Shown piece by piece: positions 1-5,499 of a stretch of DNA of 7,075 bases. The notes below the pieces were generated by a model that saw only the letters and a list, made by a program, of their open reading frames with translations, made no database searches and was not told the origin of the DNA. Source of the stretch: Anaerolineae bacterium (lineage in GTDB: Bacteria; Chloroflexota; Anaerolineae; B4-G1; SLSP01). The DNA lies in contig JAGHDT010000074.1 in NCBI GenBank assembly GCA_021159805.1, positions 1 through 7,075 of the forward strand, given 5' to 3'. Within the stretch, counting starts at the first letter, position 1. Each line of letters starts with the position of its first letter. A program made the translations under genes and the position numbers.

Positions 1-45
1 GGATGCCTTATACTGATGTGCCCCGGCCCTAATAACTGCGTACAC
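1..45 (-). CDS. rplU: Ribosomal protein bL21 (5' end only, 15 codons)
   Basis: The minus strand from 45 down to 1 reads GTG then TAC GCA GTT ATT, giving (M)YAVIRAGAHQYKAS. Ribosomal protein bL21 typically begins MYAVIxTGGKQYxV, so tyrosine 2, the AVI run, the glycine and the HQYK block line up with that conserved N-terminus. bL21 is a large-subunit protein that binds 23S rRNA. The GTG start at 45-43 is set by a strong Shine-Dalgarno GGAGG at 56-52, six bases upstream. A consensus promoter lies at 131-104 on the same strand. The gene runs off the left edge, so most of it is not seen. rpmA (bL27) usually follows rplU in bacteria, but that lies outside this window. With only 15 residues the call rests on the match to the family start plus the excellent expression signals. 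Confidence 0.85.
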   Translation of the reverse strand, partial: MYAVIRAGAHQYKAS

Positions 46-72
46 GTCGATCCTCCCCATTACACAATAGGC

Positions 73-94
73 GCCGATCCCGCGTAGGGTCGGC
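73..94 (-). promoter_or_regulatory. Hairpin in the rplU 5' leader
   Basis: The minus strand at 94-73 can fold into a stem of five pairs (GCCGA with TCGGC) and three more (CCC with GGG), with one bulged base and a five-base loop. It starts about three bases after the predicted transcription start (about 97) and ends about 17 bases before the Shine-Dalgarno site. Leader structures that control L21 operons are known in other bacteria (the L21 leader of Firmicutes). Whether this hairpin plays that role, protects the 5' end or does nothing cannot be told from one sequence. No T-run follows it on either strand, so a terminator is less likely. Confidence 0.4.
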
Positions 95-103
95 AGCCTG
101 ATT

Positions 104-131
104 ATTATAGCTTGCCCGATAGATTTGTCAA
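104..131 (-). promoter_or_regulatory. Consensus housekeeping-sigma promoter for rplU
   Basis: On the minus strand TTGACA (131-126) is followed by a 16-base spacer and TATAAT (109-104). Both hexamers are perfect matches to the primary sigma consensus. The predicted start is near 97, giving a leader of about 52 bases that carries a hairpin and the GGAGG of rplU. The site lies just past the stop of the Mut7-C gene, so rplU can be transcribed independently of it. Confidence 0.85.
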
Positions 132-150
132 CCGAAACCAGGTAGTTCTG

Positions 151-678
151 TCAGGCACGGTCTTTGTTAGCCATACACCTGACGGCACCATCCTTGAGGG
201 CTTCGTCAAGCTGACGTTCGATGCCCTGCCAATGGGTACCCTTCCAGTAAATCTTACCACATTCCGGGCATTGATGGAAGGGGTGATCGTTGCTCGATCC
301 CACAGTCTCGACGACATACGCAGGGACGCCTGACCGGGCCGCCTCACGCGAGATCTCCACCAACGCGGCGTTGCATGCCATGCACCGCTGCGGCGCCCCC
401 GCAGGCAAACGACCCACAGCCTCCACAACCTGCGCCAGTTGGTCTGTCAGACGATCTGACTGCATGAGCACGGTGCGCAGACCGCGGCGCTCGGAGAGCT
501 GGTGGTCTCGCGTGAGCAACACGCGTCCCTCGGCACGCGCCGTATGGGCAATAGCCGCGTCGTCATCCTGCATATAGCGCACGTCATACCCCAGGAGACG
601 CAGCCACCGCGCGAGCTTGCCCAGCATCGCATCTGCCAGCAACTCGGGAATCTCCACCCCGGCTGAATCCGCGTTCAT
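151..678 (-). CDS. Mut7-C domain RNase-like protein (PIN-like fold plus zinc ribbon)
   Basis: This 175-residue protein matches the Mut7-C layout. The N-terminal half is a PIN-like nuclease fold with the hallmark block LADAMLGKLARWLRLLGYDV (residues 14-33) and acidic residues typical of a metal site: D16, the cluster D38-D40, and D58 within LLTRD. The C-terminal part is a zinc ribbon with CMAC (C99, C102) and CPEC (C137, C140), followed by GKIYWKGTHW. The family is predicted to cut RNA; the substrate here is unknown. The ATG at 678 is the first possible start, since an in-frame stop lies only two codons upstream. The only purine-rich element, AAGG, is one base from the ATG and too close to act, so the mRNA may be leaderless; GTG at 657 is an alternative start. 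D16 argues against a later start. It precedes rplU on the same strand and is divergent from radA. Confidence 0.85.
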   Translation of the reverse strand: MNADSAGVEIPELLADAMLGKLARWLRLLGYDVRYMQDDDAAIAHTARAEGRVLLTRDHQLSERRGLRTVLMQSDRLTDQLAQVVEAVGRLPAGAPQRCMACNAALVEISREAARSGVPAYVVETVGSSNDHPFHQCPECGKIYWKGTHWQGIERQLDEALKDGAVRCMANKDRA

Positions 679-684
679 ACCTTA

Positions 685-693
685 AGTCTAGCA
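685..693 (-). promoter_or_regulatory. Possible extended -10 promoter of the Mut7-C gene
   Basis: The minus strand reads TGC TAGACT (693-685), an extended -10 element (TGn plus a hexamer differing from TATAAT at two positions). The best -35 at 17 bases is TCGGTT, which is poor. The predicted start falls at about 678, the A of the ATG, which would give a leaderless mRNA and fits the lack of a Shine-Dalgarno site. Confidence 0.4.
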
Positions 694-706
694 CAAACAG
701 ACGCAG

Positions 707-725
707 AACCGATCGGCTTTCGGTT
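707..725. repeat. Small perfect inverted repeat (6-bp arms)
   Basis: AACCGA (707-712) and TCGGTT (720-725) are perfect inverted arms around a seven-base spacer. The site overlaps where the -35 of the Mut7-C promoter would sit, so it could be a small operator. By length alone it could also be chance. Confidence 0.3.
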
Positions 726-766
726 TGAGGCAAACTTCATTGTGCAGACGAAAAGACTGGTGATCG

Positions 767-833
767 CCCAACCGACATAAGTGACTGCAGTTTTTCCGCC
801 TGCAACTACCCGTTCTGACAGACTCCGGTTGGG
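767..833. repeat. Inverted repeat with 8-bp arms in the divergent intergenic region
   Basis: CCCAACCG (767-774) and CGGTTGGG (826-833) are perfect inverted arms 51 bases apart. Between them lies a smaller pair, TGCAG (786-790) and CTGCA (800-804), so a nested fold is possible. No convincing gene lies in 679-933; the minus-strand frame open across 688-945 overlaps the radA promoter and start, is Cys/Arg-rich and looks spurious. The repeat may be a regulator site, part of an RNA structure or chance. Confidence 0.35.
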
Positions 834-845
834 TCAAGACTGTAT

Positions 846-873
846 TTGCCTTTCCGACATTTCGGGGTAGAAA
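846..873 (+). promoter_or_regulatory. Weaker candidate upstream promoter for radA
   Basis: TTGCCT (846-851) and TAGAAA (868-873) are 16 bases apart. Each hexamer matches the primary sigma consensus at four positions (TTG.C. is TTGxxx type; TA.AA. type). It would give a leader of about 55 bases. It is weaker than the site at 888-916 and is listed only as an alternative. Confidence 0.25.
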
Positions 874-887
874 CAGGCTGCGGTCCC

Positions 888-916
888 TTGCAGTAGAATA
901 TCTGTTCTGGCATAAT
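888..916 (+). promoter_or_regulatory. Promoter of radA
   Basis: TTGCAG (888-893) and CATAAT (911-916) are separated by an ideal 17-base spacer. The -10 differs from consensus at one position and the -35 at two. Transcription would start near 923, only about 11 bases before the radA ATG at 934, giving a very short leader with no proper Shine-Dalgarno site (only GGGG at 922-925). Confidence 0.7.
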
Positions 917-933
917 GAGACGGGGTTCAACGT

Positions 934-2319
934 ATGGTCAAACAAGAGATCCGCTGGATCTGTCAGGAATGCAATTGGAGCTTTGTCAAATATCTGGGCA
1001 GATGCCCCAACTGCGGCGCGTGGGATAGCCTGGTTAAGACGAAGCTCGACGCTGAACCCACCAGAGCAGGCGGCGGCGTCGCGCTTCCCTTCGGGTCACA
1101 GCGTCCCGAGCCCTTGAGCCAGGTCACACTCGGCGCTCACCCCCGCATTCCCGTCCCGATGCCCGAGGTGTCGCGGGTCCTTGGCGGAGGGCTGGTGCCG
1201 GGTTCGATTGTCCTGATCGGTGGAGAACCCGGGATCGGCAAGTCCACGCTGCTGCTCCAGGTTGCGGCCCTGCTCGGTGACCTGAAGAAACCGGTGCTCT
1301 ATGTGTCCGGCGAGGAGTCGCCACAGCAGATCAAGATGCGAGCGGACCGCCTCGGTATCCGGGGAGATCCACTCCACCTGCTGTGGGAGACAGAAATCGG
1401 CACGATCCTGGGACATGCTAATGCTTTGCATCCAGGCATCCGGGCTTTGGTAATCGATTCCATTCAAACGATGCATACGGAGGATCTCAACTCCGCAGCG
1501 GGCAACGTGGGCCAGATACGAGAGTGCGCGGCCCGCTTCCAGCGCTGGGCAAAACTGCAGGACACCCCGGTCTTCATCGTTGGCCACGTCACTAAGCAGG
1601 GCTCGATTGCCGGGCCGAAGGTGCTGGAACACATCGTGGACACTGTGCTCTATCTCGAGGGCGATCCCTTCCACACCTACCGGCTGCTGAGATGTATCAA
1701 GAATCGGTTTGGCGCGACGTCCGAGGTCGGTGTCTTCGAGATGCAGGCAAAGGGCATGGTCGAAGTCGCCAACCCCTCCGAGGCGTTCCTGGCCGAACGG
1801 ATGGTCAACGTGCCAGGATCGGCCGTCGCTGTCACGATTGAGGGCACACGTCCACTCCTGGTGGAGGTTCAGGCTCTCGCAAGCCCCACGAGTTTCGGAA
1901 ATCCGCGCCGGACGGTCAATGGACTGGATTATAATCGGTTCTTGATCACGGTTGCCGTCTTGACACGCCGGGCCGGCCTGCCCCTCGGCGAACAGGATAT
2001 CTTCGCCAACGTCGTCGGCGGCCTGCAGGTCGATGAACCGGCCGTCGACTTGGCCGTGGCAGTGGCATTGGCCTCCAGTGTGCGCGACCGTCCGCTGCCG
2101 GCCGATCTGGCCGTGGTGGGTGAGGTGGGCCTCTCCGGCGAAGTACGCTCGGTTGGGCAGCTGGAGGCACGGCTGCAAGAGGCCGCGCGCCTCGGATTTG
2201 GGCGTGCTATCATTCCCCGGCGACTGAGCCGCTCGGAGTTCCACCCACCCAATGGATTGGAGATCACTCAGGTCCGGTCCCTGCGCCAGGCTCTCGATGC
2301 CGCGCTGGGGAGGAGGTGA
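934..2319 (+). CDS. radA: DNA repair/recombination protein RadA (Sms)
   Basis: This 461-residue protein has the full RadA layout. An N-terminal zinc finger carries C10, C13, C24 and C27 in the typical form (ICQEC, then LGRCPNCGAW). The RecA-like ATPase core has Walker A GEPGIGKST (97-105) and Walker B ALVIDSIQ (171-178, D175). The RadA-specific KNRFG motif is at 256-260. The C-terminal third, from about 285, is the Lon-protease-like domain, structural rather than proteolytic in RadA. RadA is a DnaB-like helicase that drives branch migration in homologous recombination and repair of stalled forks. The length matches the family (about 450-460). The ATG at 934 places the zinc finger at the usual distance from the N-terminus. 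ftsK follows 27 bases after the TGA in the same frame, so the two are probably co-transcribed. Confidence 0.97.
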   Translation: MVKQEIRWICQECNWSFVKYLGRCPNCGAWDSLVKTKLDAEPTRAGGGVALPFGSQRPEPLSQVTLGAHPRIPVPMPEVSRVLGGGLVPGSIVLIGGEPGIGKSTLLLQVAALLGDLKKPVLYVSGEESPQQIKMRADRLGIRGDPLHLLWETEIGTILGHANALHPGIRALVIDSIQTMHTEDLNSAAGNVGQIRECAARFQRWAKLQDTPVFIVGHVTKQGSIAGPKVLEHIVDTVLYLEGDPFHTYRLLRCIKNRFGATSEVGVFEMQAKGMVEVANPSEAFLAERMVNVPGSAVAVTIEGTRPLLVEVQALASPTSFGNPRRTVNGLDYNRFLITVAVLTRRAGLPLGEQDIFANVVGGLQVDEPAVDLAVAVALASSVRDRPLPADLAVVGEVGLSGEVRSVGQLEARLQEAARLGFGRAIIPRRLSRSEFHPPNGLEITQVRSLRQALDAALGRR

Positions 2320-2350
2320 CGTCTTGAGATCCAGGAAAACACCACGATGA
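2311..2350 (+). promoter_or_regulatory. Shine-Dalgarno plus possible 8-codon coupling ORF at the radA-ftsK junction
   Basis: A perfect AGGAGG (2311-2316) sits in the last codons of radA, 30 bases from the ftsK ATG and so too far to serve it directly. Seven bases after it is TTG (2324), opening a frame of eight codons (encoding MRSRKTPR if TTG initiates) that ends with TGA at 2348-2350. This stop overlaps the ftsK ATG (2347-2349) as ATGA, the classical arrangement for translational coupling. The alternative is that ftsK uses the weaker AGGA at 2333-2336, ten bases upstream, and the AGGAGG is simply Gly-Arg-Arg coding. The geometry is seen in the sequence; the function is inference. Confidence 0.35.
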
Positions 2351-4728
2351 CAAAGCGCAGTTCCACAGCCAGTTCCAGGAAAAAGCCACGCAGCAGCTCG
2401 TCTCGACGTTCATCGAGCAAGAAGCCGCAGCCGACGCTGTGGCAGCAGCTCAGCCGGGATCAGAAACTGGATATTCTGGGATGGGTGCTGATCGTTGTCG
2501 CAGCGCTCACGATCCTCAGCATGCTCTCTGCGCAGCAGGGCGTCCTGACCCAGTGGTGGATCTCGCTCCTCAGCCAGGTCTTTGGCTGGGGCCGTTATGT
2601 CGTCCCGATCTTCCTGGGTGCCTTCGGCCTCTGGCTGGTGTTGCGTCATTTCGGAGACAAGATCCCCACGCTCGATCCCGAGCAGATCGTGGGCGTGATT
2701 CTGGGCTTCCTTGTGACCCTGACGACAATGCACTTTGTGGTTGTCTTGATCTGGCCCCAAGTGGATCTCTACGCCTTGGGTCGCAGAGGTATCGGTGGCG
2801 GACTGGCTGGCGCTTTCCTTGTGGAAACCGGCACCGATTGGCTAGGACCGGCGGGACTGGTCTTTGCCCTGCTGATCGGGTGGATCATCACCATCACCTT
2901 CGCCGCAAGTGTCTCTCCCGCCGAAGCAGTGCAGATAATCATTGAGTGGCGTGAGCAGCGCAAGACGCGGCTGCAAGCCAACAAGGATATCTCTCAACAA
3001 CAGATTCCGGAAGATCTCCTGGAGAGCACACCCTCCCCTGAATCGATCGCGATCGGCACGGCTGAGGAGACCGAGTCCCCCACGGCCCCACGGACCCCGC
3101 CAAAGATCAACGTCGCCGGCCGAACCGGTAATGGCAATAGCGAGCTGCGGATGCAGCCAATGCAGGTAGGCACGCAGAAGTGGCGACTGCCATCTGTAGC
3201 GGAGATGCTCGAGGAAGGCAGCGAACAATACTACAGCGAGAACTTGATACGCCACCAGGTCCGCATTATCGAGGCAACATTGGAGAGCTTTGGCGCGCCC
3301 GTCAGCGTGAGCGAGATCAACCAAGGGCCTGTCGTGACGCAGTTCGGCATAGAACCGCTCTTCACGGAGAGCCGCGGCAGAAAAACCAAGGTCAAGGTGA
3401 GCAAGATCGCCAATCTGGCCGACGATCTGGCGCTGGCACTTTCCGCCAGGAGCATTCGCATCCAGGCACCCATTCCAGGGAAGGGCCTCGTCGGCATCGA
3501 GGTCCCCAACGAGGAGCCGGCCATTGTCTCCTTGCGCGACGTGATGGATTCCGACAGCTTTGGCAGGCTCAAGGGGCGTTGGCGGCTGGGACTGGGACAG
3601 AACGTTTCCGGGCAAGCTGTTGCCGCGGACCTACGCGCGATGCCACACCTGCTGATCGCCGGGGCCACCGGTGCCGGAAAATCCGTCTGCGTGAACTCTG
3701 TCATCTCCGCACTACTGCTGCAGAACACGCCGGACACCCTGAGACTGATCCTGGTCGACCCCAAGCGCGTTGAACTCACACAGTATAACGGCATCCCACA
3801 TCTGCTAGCGCCCGTGATCGTGGATGTGGATCGGGTCGTGCCGACCCTGCGGTGGGTGATGCGTGAGATGGACAGCCGCTACCGGCGCTTCGCTAACGTT
3901 GGGGCGCGCAACATCGACGACTTCAATCGGCGCGTCAAGAACAGCCAGGAAGAGACGCCAATCCCCTACATCGCCGTGCTGATTGATGAGTTGGCCGATA
4001 TTATGCTGCAAGCGCCGGACGAGGCAGAGCGTGTGATCTGCCGACTGGCACAGATGTCCCGAGCCACCGGTATCCACCTGATCATCGCCACCCAGCGCCC
4101 CAGCGTCGATGTTGTGACCGGCCTGATCAAGGCGAACTTCCCGGCCCGCATCGCATTCGCGGTGGCCTCTTCCGTCGACTCACGCGTGATCCTGGACGTG
4201 CCCGGCGCTGAACGCCTGCTCGGACGAGGCGATATGCTCTTTATGCCCCCCGACGTGGGCCAACCATTGCGCCTCCAGGGGGCTTGGGTGTCCGATGCTG
4301 AAATCAACCGTCTCATCAGCTTCTGGCAGACAGCGGTGGAGCCGGACGAAGCGCAGAACACAAAGACGCTCTCCACCGAGGGACTCAGCGTCAGCGAGGT
4401 AGCCACCCAACCACAGCTCTTCCCGACATTCGAGGAGCCGACCTCCGCCGCCTACAACTTCGAGGACGAGCTTCTGCCCGCTGCGGTTGAGATCTTCTTG
4501 GCGGAGAACCGCTGCTCCACGTCGCTACTTCAGCGACGCCTGCGCATCGGCTACACCAGGGCCGCACGGTTGATGGACAACCTCACGGGTTTTGGCATTG
4601 TCGCACAGGAAATGCAGGGGCAGTCCCGCAAAGTGAACCGTGCAGTCGCCGAGGAACTACTGCGCTCAGTCAACACCGGCGGAGCCGCACTGGGGGGCGG
4701 CGATCCCGGGGACAGCCCGCCGTTCTAG
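2347..4728 (+). CDS. ftsK: FtsK/SpoIIIE-family DNA translocase
   Basis: This 793-residue protein begins with a Ser/Arg/Lys-rich cytoplasmic tail (1-27). Four hydrophobic segments follow, at about 43-61, 84-100, 113-136 and 168-188, which anchor it in the membrane. A linker rich in Pro, Ser and Glu (about 215-275) leads to the motor. The alpha/beta motor has Walker A GATGAGKS (439-446), DPKRVELTQYNGIPHL (471-486), Walker B AVLIDELADIM (543-553, D547 E548) and the FtsK signature ATQRPSVDVVTGLIKANFP (581-599). A C-terminal winged helix (gamma domain, about 703-770) includes LLQRRLRIGYTRAARLMDNL, which in the family reads polar DNA motifs such as KOPS/SRS. The protein pumps DNA at the closing septum and helps resolve chromosome dimers with XerCD. 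ATG 2347 is the first in-frame start after the radA stop. Confidence 0.95.
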   Translation: MTKRSSTASSRKKPRSSSSRRSSSKKPQPTLWQQLSRDQKLDILGWVLIVVAALTILSMLSAQQGVLTQWWISLLSQVFGWGRYVVPIFLGAFGLWLVLRHFGDKIPTLDPEQIVGVILGFLVTLTTMHFVVVLIWPQVDLYALGRRGIGGGLAGAFLVETGTDWLGPAGLVFALLIGWIITITFAASVSPAEAVQIIIEWREQRKTRLQANKDISQQQIPEDLLESTPSPESIAIGTAEETESPTAPRTPPKINVAGRTGNGNSELRMQPMQVGTQKWRLPSVAEMLEEGSEQYYSENLIRHQVRIIEATLESFGAPVSVSEINQGPVVTQFGIEPLFTESRGRKTKVKVSKIANLADDLALALSARSIRIQAPIPGKGLVGIEVPNEEPAIVSLRDVMDSDSFGRLKGRWRLGLGQNVSGQAVAADLRAMPHLLIAGATGAGKSVCVNSVISALLLQNTPDTLRLILVDPKRVELTQYNGIPHLLAPVIVDVDRVVPTLRWVMREMDSRYRRFANVGARNIDDFNRRVKNSQEETPIPYIAVLIDELADIMLQAPDEAERVICRLAQMSRATGIHLIIATQRPSVDVVTGLIKANFPARIAFAVASSVDSRVILDVPGAERLLGRGDMLFMPPDVGQPLRLQGAWVSDAEINRLISFWQTAVEPDEAQNTKTLSTEGLSVSEVATQPQLFPTFEEPTSAAYNFEDELLPAAVEIFLAENRCSTSLLQRRLRIGYTRAARLMDNLTGFGIVAQEMQGQSRKVNRAVAEELLRSVNTGGAALGGGDPGDSPPF

Positions 4729-4732
4729 CAAC

Positions 4733-4756
4733 ATCGGCCCCTGACGCGGGACCGAT
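4733..4756. terminator. Hairpin between convergent ftsK and the 99-residue gene
   Basis: ATCGGCCC (4733-4740) pairs with GGG-A-CCGAT (4748-4756) with one bulged A and a seven-base loop. It fills the 29-base gap between the ftsK stop (4728) and the stop of the minus-strand gene (4758), the place for a bidirectional terminator. No T-run follows on either strand, so it may act as a mRNA 3' end stabiliser or rely on another mechanism. Confidence 0.5.
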
Positions 4757-4757
4757 C

Positions 4758-5057
4758 TCAGCGTATGTGCTTCTTGAGTTCTGACCAGGACGTCTTGCGC
4801 TTGGGGTCAGCAGGTTGGTTCACCATCTTGGCGATGGCTTTCTTGATCTCTTGCGCATCAAAGCCGTCCAGTTGGCTGGCCAAGGATTCAATCGCTGAAC
4901 ACTCATCTGGGCGCAATTCGTGCCCGTTTTCAGCCTCTAGCTGCACCATAGCCAGCAGTAATGCGCGCTGGTCTTTGTCGAGGTCCTTCGCCCCCTTCTT
5001 CTCGACCCACTCGACCTGTCCCGGGTTGAAGACGGCGTCCTGTTCATCATCTGTCAT
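4758..5057 (-). CDS. Hypothetical small charged protein (99 residues)
   Basis: I do not recognise a family. The frame is open 14 codons further (ATG at 5099), but a textbook AAGGAGG at 5070-5064 sits six bases before the ATG at 5057, so the start is MTDDEQDAVF. The 99-residue product is highly charged and soluble, with no signal peptide, membrane segment, cysteine pair or catalytic motif that I can name. Likely helices are at about 28-43 (KDQRALLLAMVQLEAE), 50-62 (around a single Cys53) and 67-79 (DAQEIKKAIAKM); the C-terminus is basic (PKRKTSWSELKKHIR). It looks like a small helical bundle that could bind a partner or nucleic acid, but this is only shape. It is convergent with ftsK and divergent from the membrane protein gene at 5122. 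The clear start signals support a real expressed gene. Confidence 0.75.
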   Translation of the reverse strand: MTDDEQDAVFNPGQVEWVEKKGAKDLDKDQRALLLAMVQLEAENGHELRPDECSAIESLASQLDGFDAQEIKKAIAKMVNQPADPKRKTSWSELKKHIR

Positions 5058-5063
5058 GTCGGG

Positions 5064-5070
5064 CCTCCTT
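5064..5070 (-). promoter_or_regulatory. Ribosome binding site deciding the start of the 99-residue gene
   Basis: AAGGAGG on the minus strand (5070-5064) is a full match to the anti-Shine-Dalgarno complement, six bases before the ATG at 5057. This shortens the product from 113 to 99 residues. Confidence 0.8.
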
Positions 5071-5076
5071 TTCATC

Positions 5077-5085
5077 ATTGTAGCA
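5077..5085 (-). promoter_or_regulatory. Extended -10 promoter of the 99-residue gene
   Basis: The minus strand reads TGC TACAAT (5085-5077), an extended -10 with one mismatch to TATAAT. No good -35 is seen at 16-18 bases. The start would be near 5070, right at the Shine-Dalgarno, leaving a leader of about 13 bases. It lies inside the longer frame that begins at 5099, which also favours the shorter protein. Confidence 0.5.
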
Positions 5086-5121
5086 TGGATTCCAAACACA
5101 CGGAAGCAAAGGAATTATCTG

Positions 5122-5499
5122 ATGTCACAGATCAAAGACCAAGAACCCTTGCGCTTCTGGCGCCTCGTAGGCTTGGTCCTGGCGGGTGCGGTAATGCGTG
5201 TGTTGCTCGGCGTACTGATTGACCCGGGATACTCCCAGGCACGCTGGTCGGATGCGCTCTGCACGTCAGCAGCGGTCCTGGGCGTGGGCAGCAGTATTTC
5301 CTTCCTGTTCGACGCGGGCCGCGGCCTGACTCTGCCGGGCACGAAGCACGGGGATACGGATGATCGCCGGGTCACCTGGGACACAGAGCGCAGCAAACGG
5401 GAGAAGGGTCTGACGGTCACCTTCGCCCTCGCGCTCGCAGCCACGGGGATGAGCTTGCTCATATTGCAGACCAGCCTCTGGTCAGAGACTTCGCCGTGA
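5122..5499 (+). CDS. Hypothetical integral membrane protein (125 residues)
   Basis: I do not recognise a family. The ATG at 5122 has AAAGGA (5108-5113) eight bases upstream; the frame is open further left, but there it is antisense to the 99-residue gene. Three hydrophobic segments are visible: about 14-33 (LVGLVLAGAVMRVLLGVLI), 48-63 (TSAAVLGVGSSISFLF) and 96-117 (GLTVTFALALAATGMSLLIL). Between the second and third is a charged stretch (about 73-95, with HGDTDDRRVTWDTERSKREK) that should lie on one face of the membrane; the positive cluster 82-95 suggests it is cytoplasmic. Its TGA overlaps the GTG of the HAD phosphatase by four bases (GTGA, 5496-5499), so the two are probably translated together and may be linked in function. 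I see no catalytic motif. Confidence 0.7.
   Translation: MSQIKDQEPLRFWRLVGLVLAGAVMRVLLGVLIDPGYSQARWSDALCTSAAVLGVGSSISFLFDAGRGLTLPGTKHGDTDDRRVTWDTERSKREKGLTVTFALALAATGMSLLILQTSLWSETSP

Noticed and set aside
73..94. Hairpin as an intrinsic terminator of the Mut7-C gene
   Set aside because: No T-run follows, and it lies downstream of a consensus promoter in the rplU leader, so a leader structure is the better reading.
1..120. tRNA gene at the left edge
   Set aside because: No T-loop (TTCGA-like) or cloverleaf arms could be fitted on either strand; the region is explained by the rplU start and promoter.
688..945. 85-residue minus-strand open frame in the divergent intergenic region
   Set aside because: It overlaps the radA promoter and start, has no Shine-Dalgarno, and its composition (many Cys, Arg, Ser) does not look like a protein; treated as non-coding.
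1096..2244. 382-residue minus-strand frame opposite radA
   Set aside because: It is antisense to a complete, motif-verified radA; a shadow caused by codon bias.
2842..3615. 257-residue minus-strand frame opposite ftsK
   Set aside because: It is antisense to ftsK, has no recognisable motif, and ftsK is clearly intact.
4765..5121. N-terminal extension of the 125-residue membrane protein (start at 4765)
   Set aside because: The extension is fully antisense to the 99-residue gene with its strong RBS, while the ATG at 5122 has its own AAAGGA.
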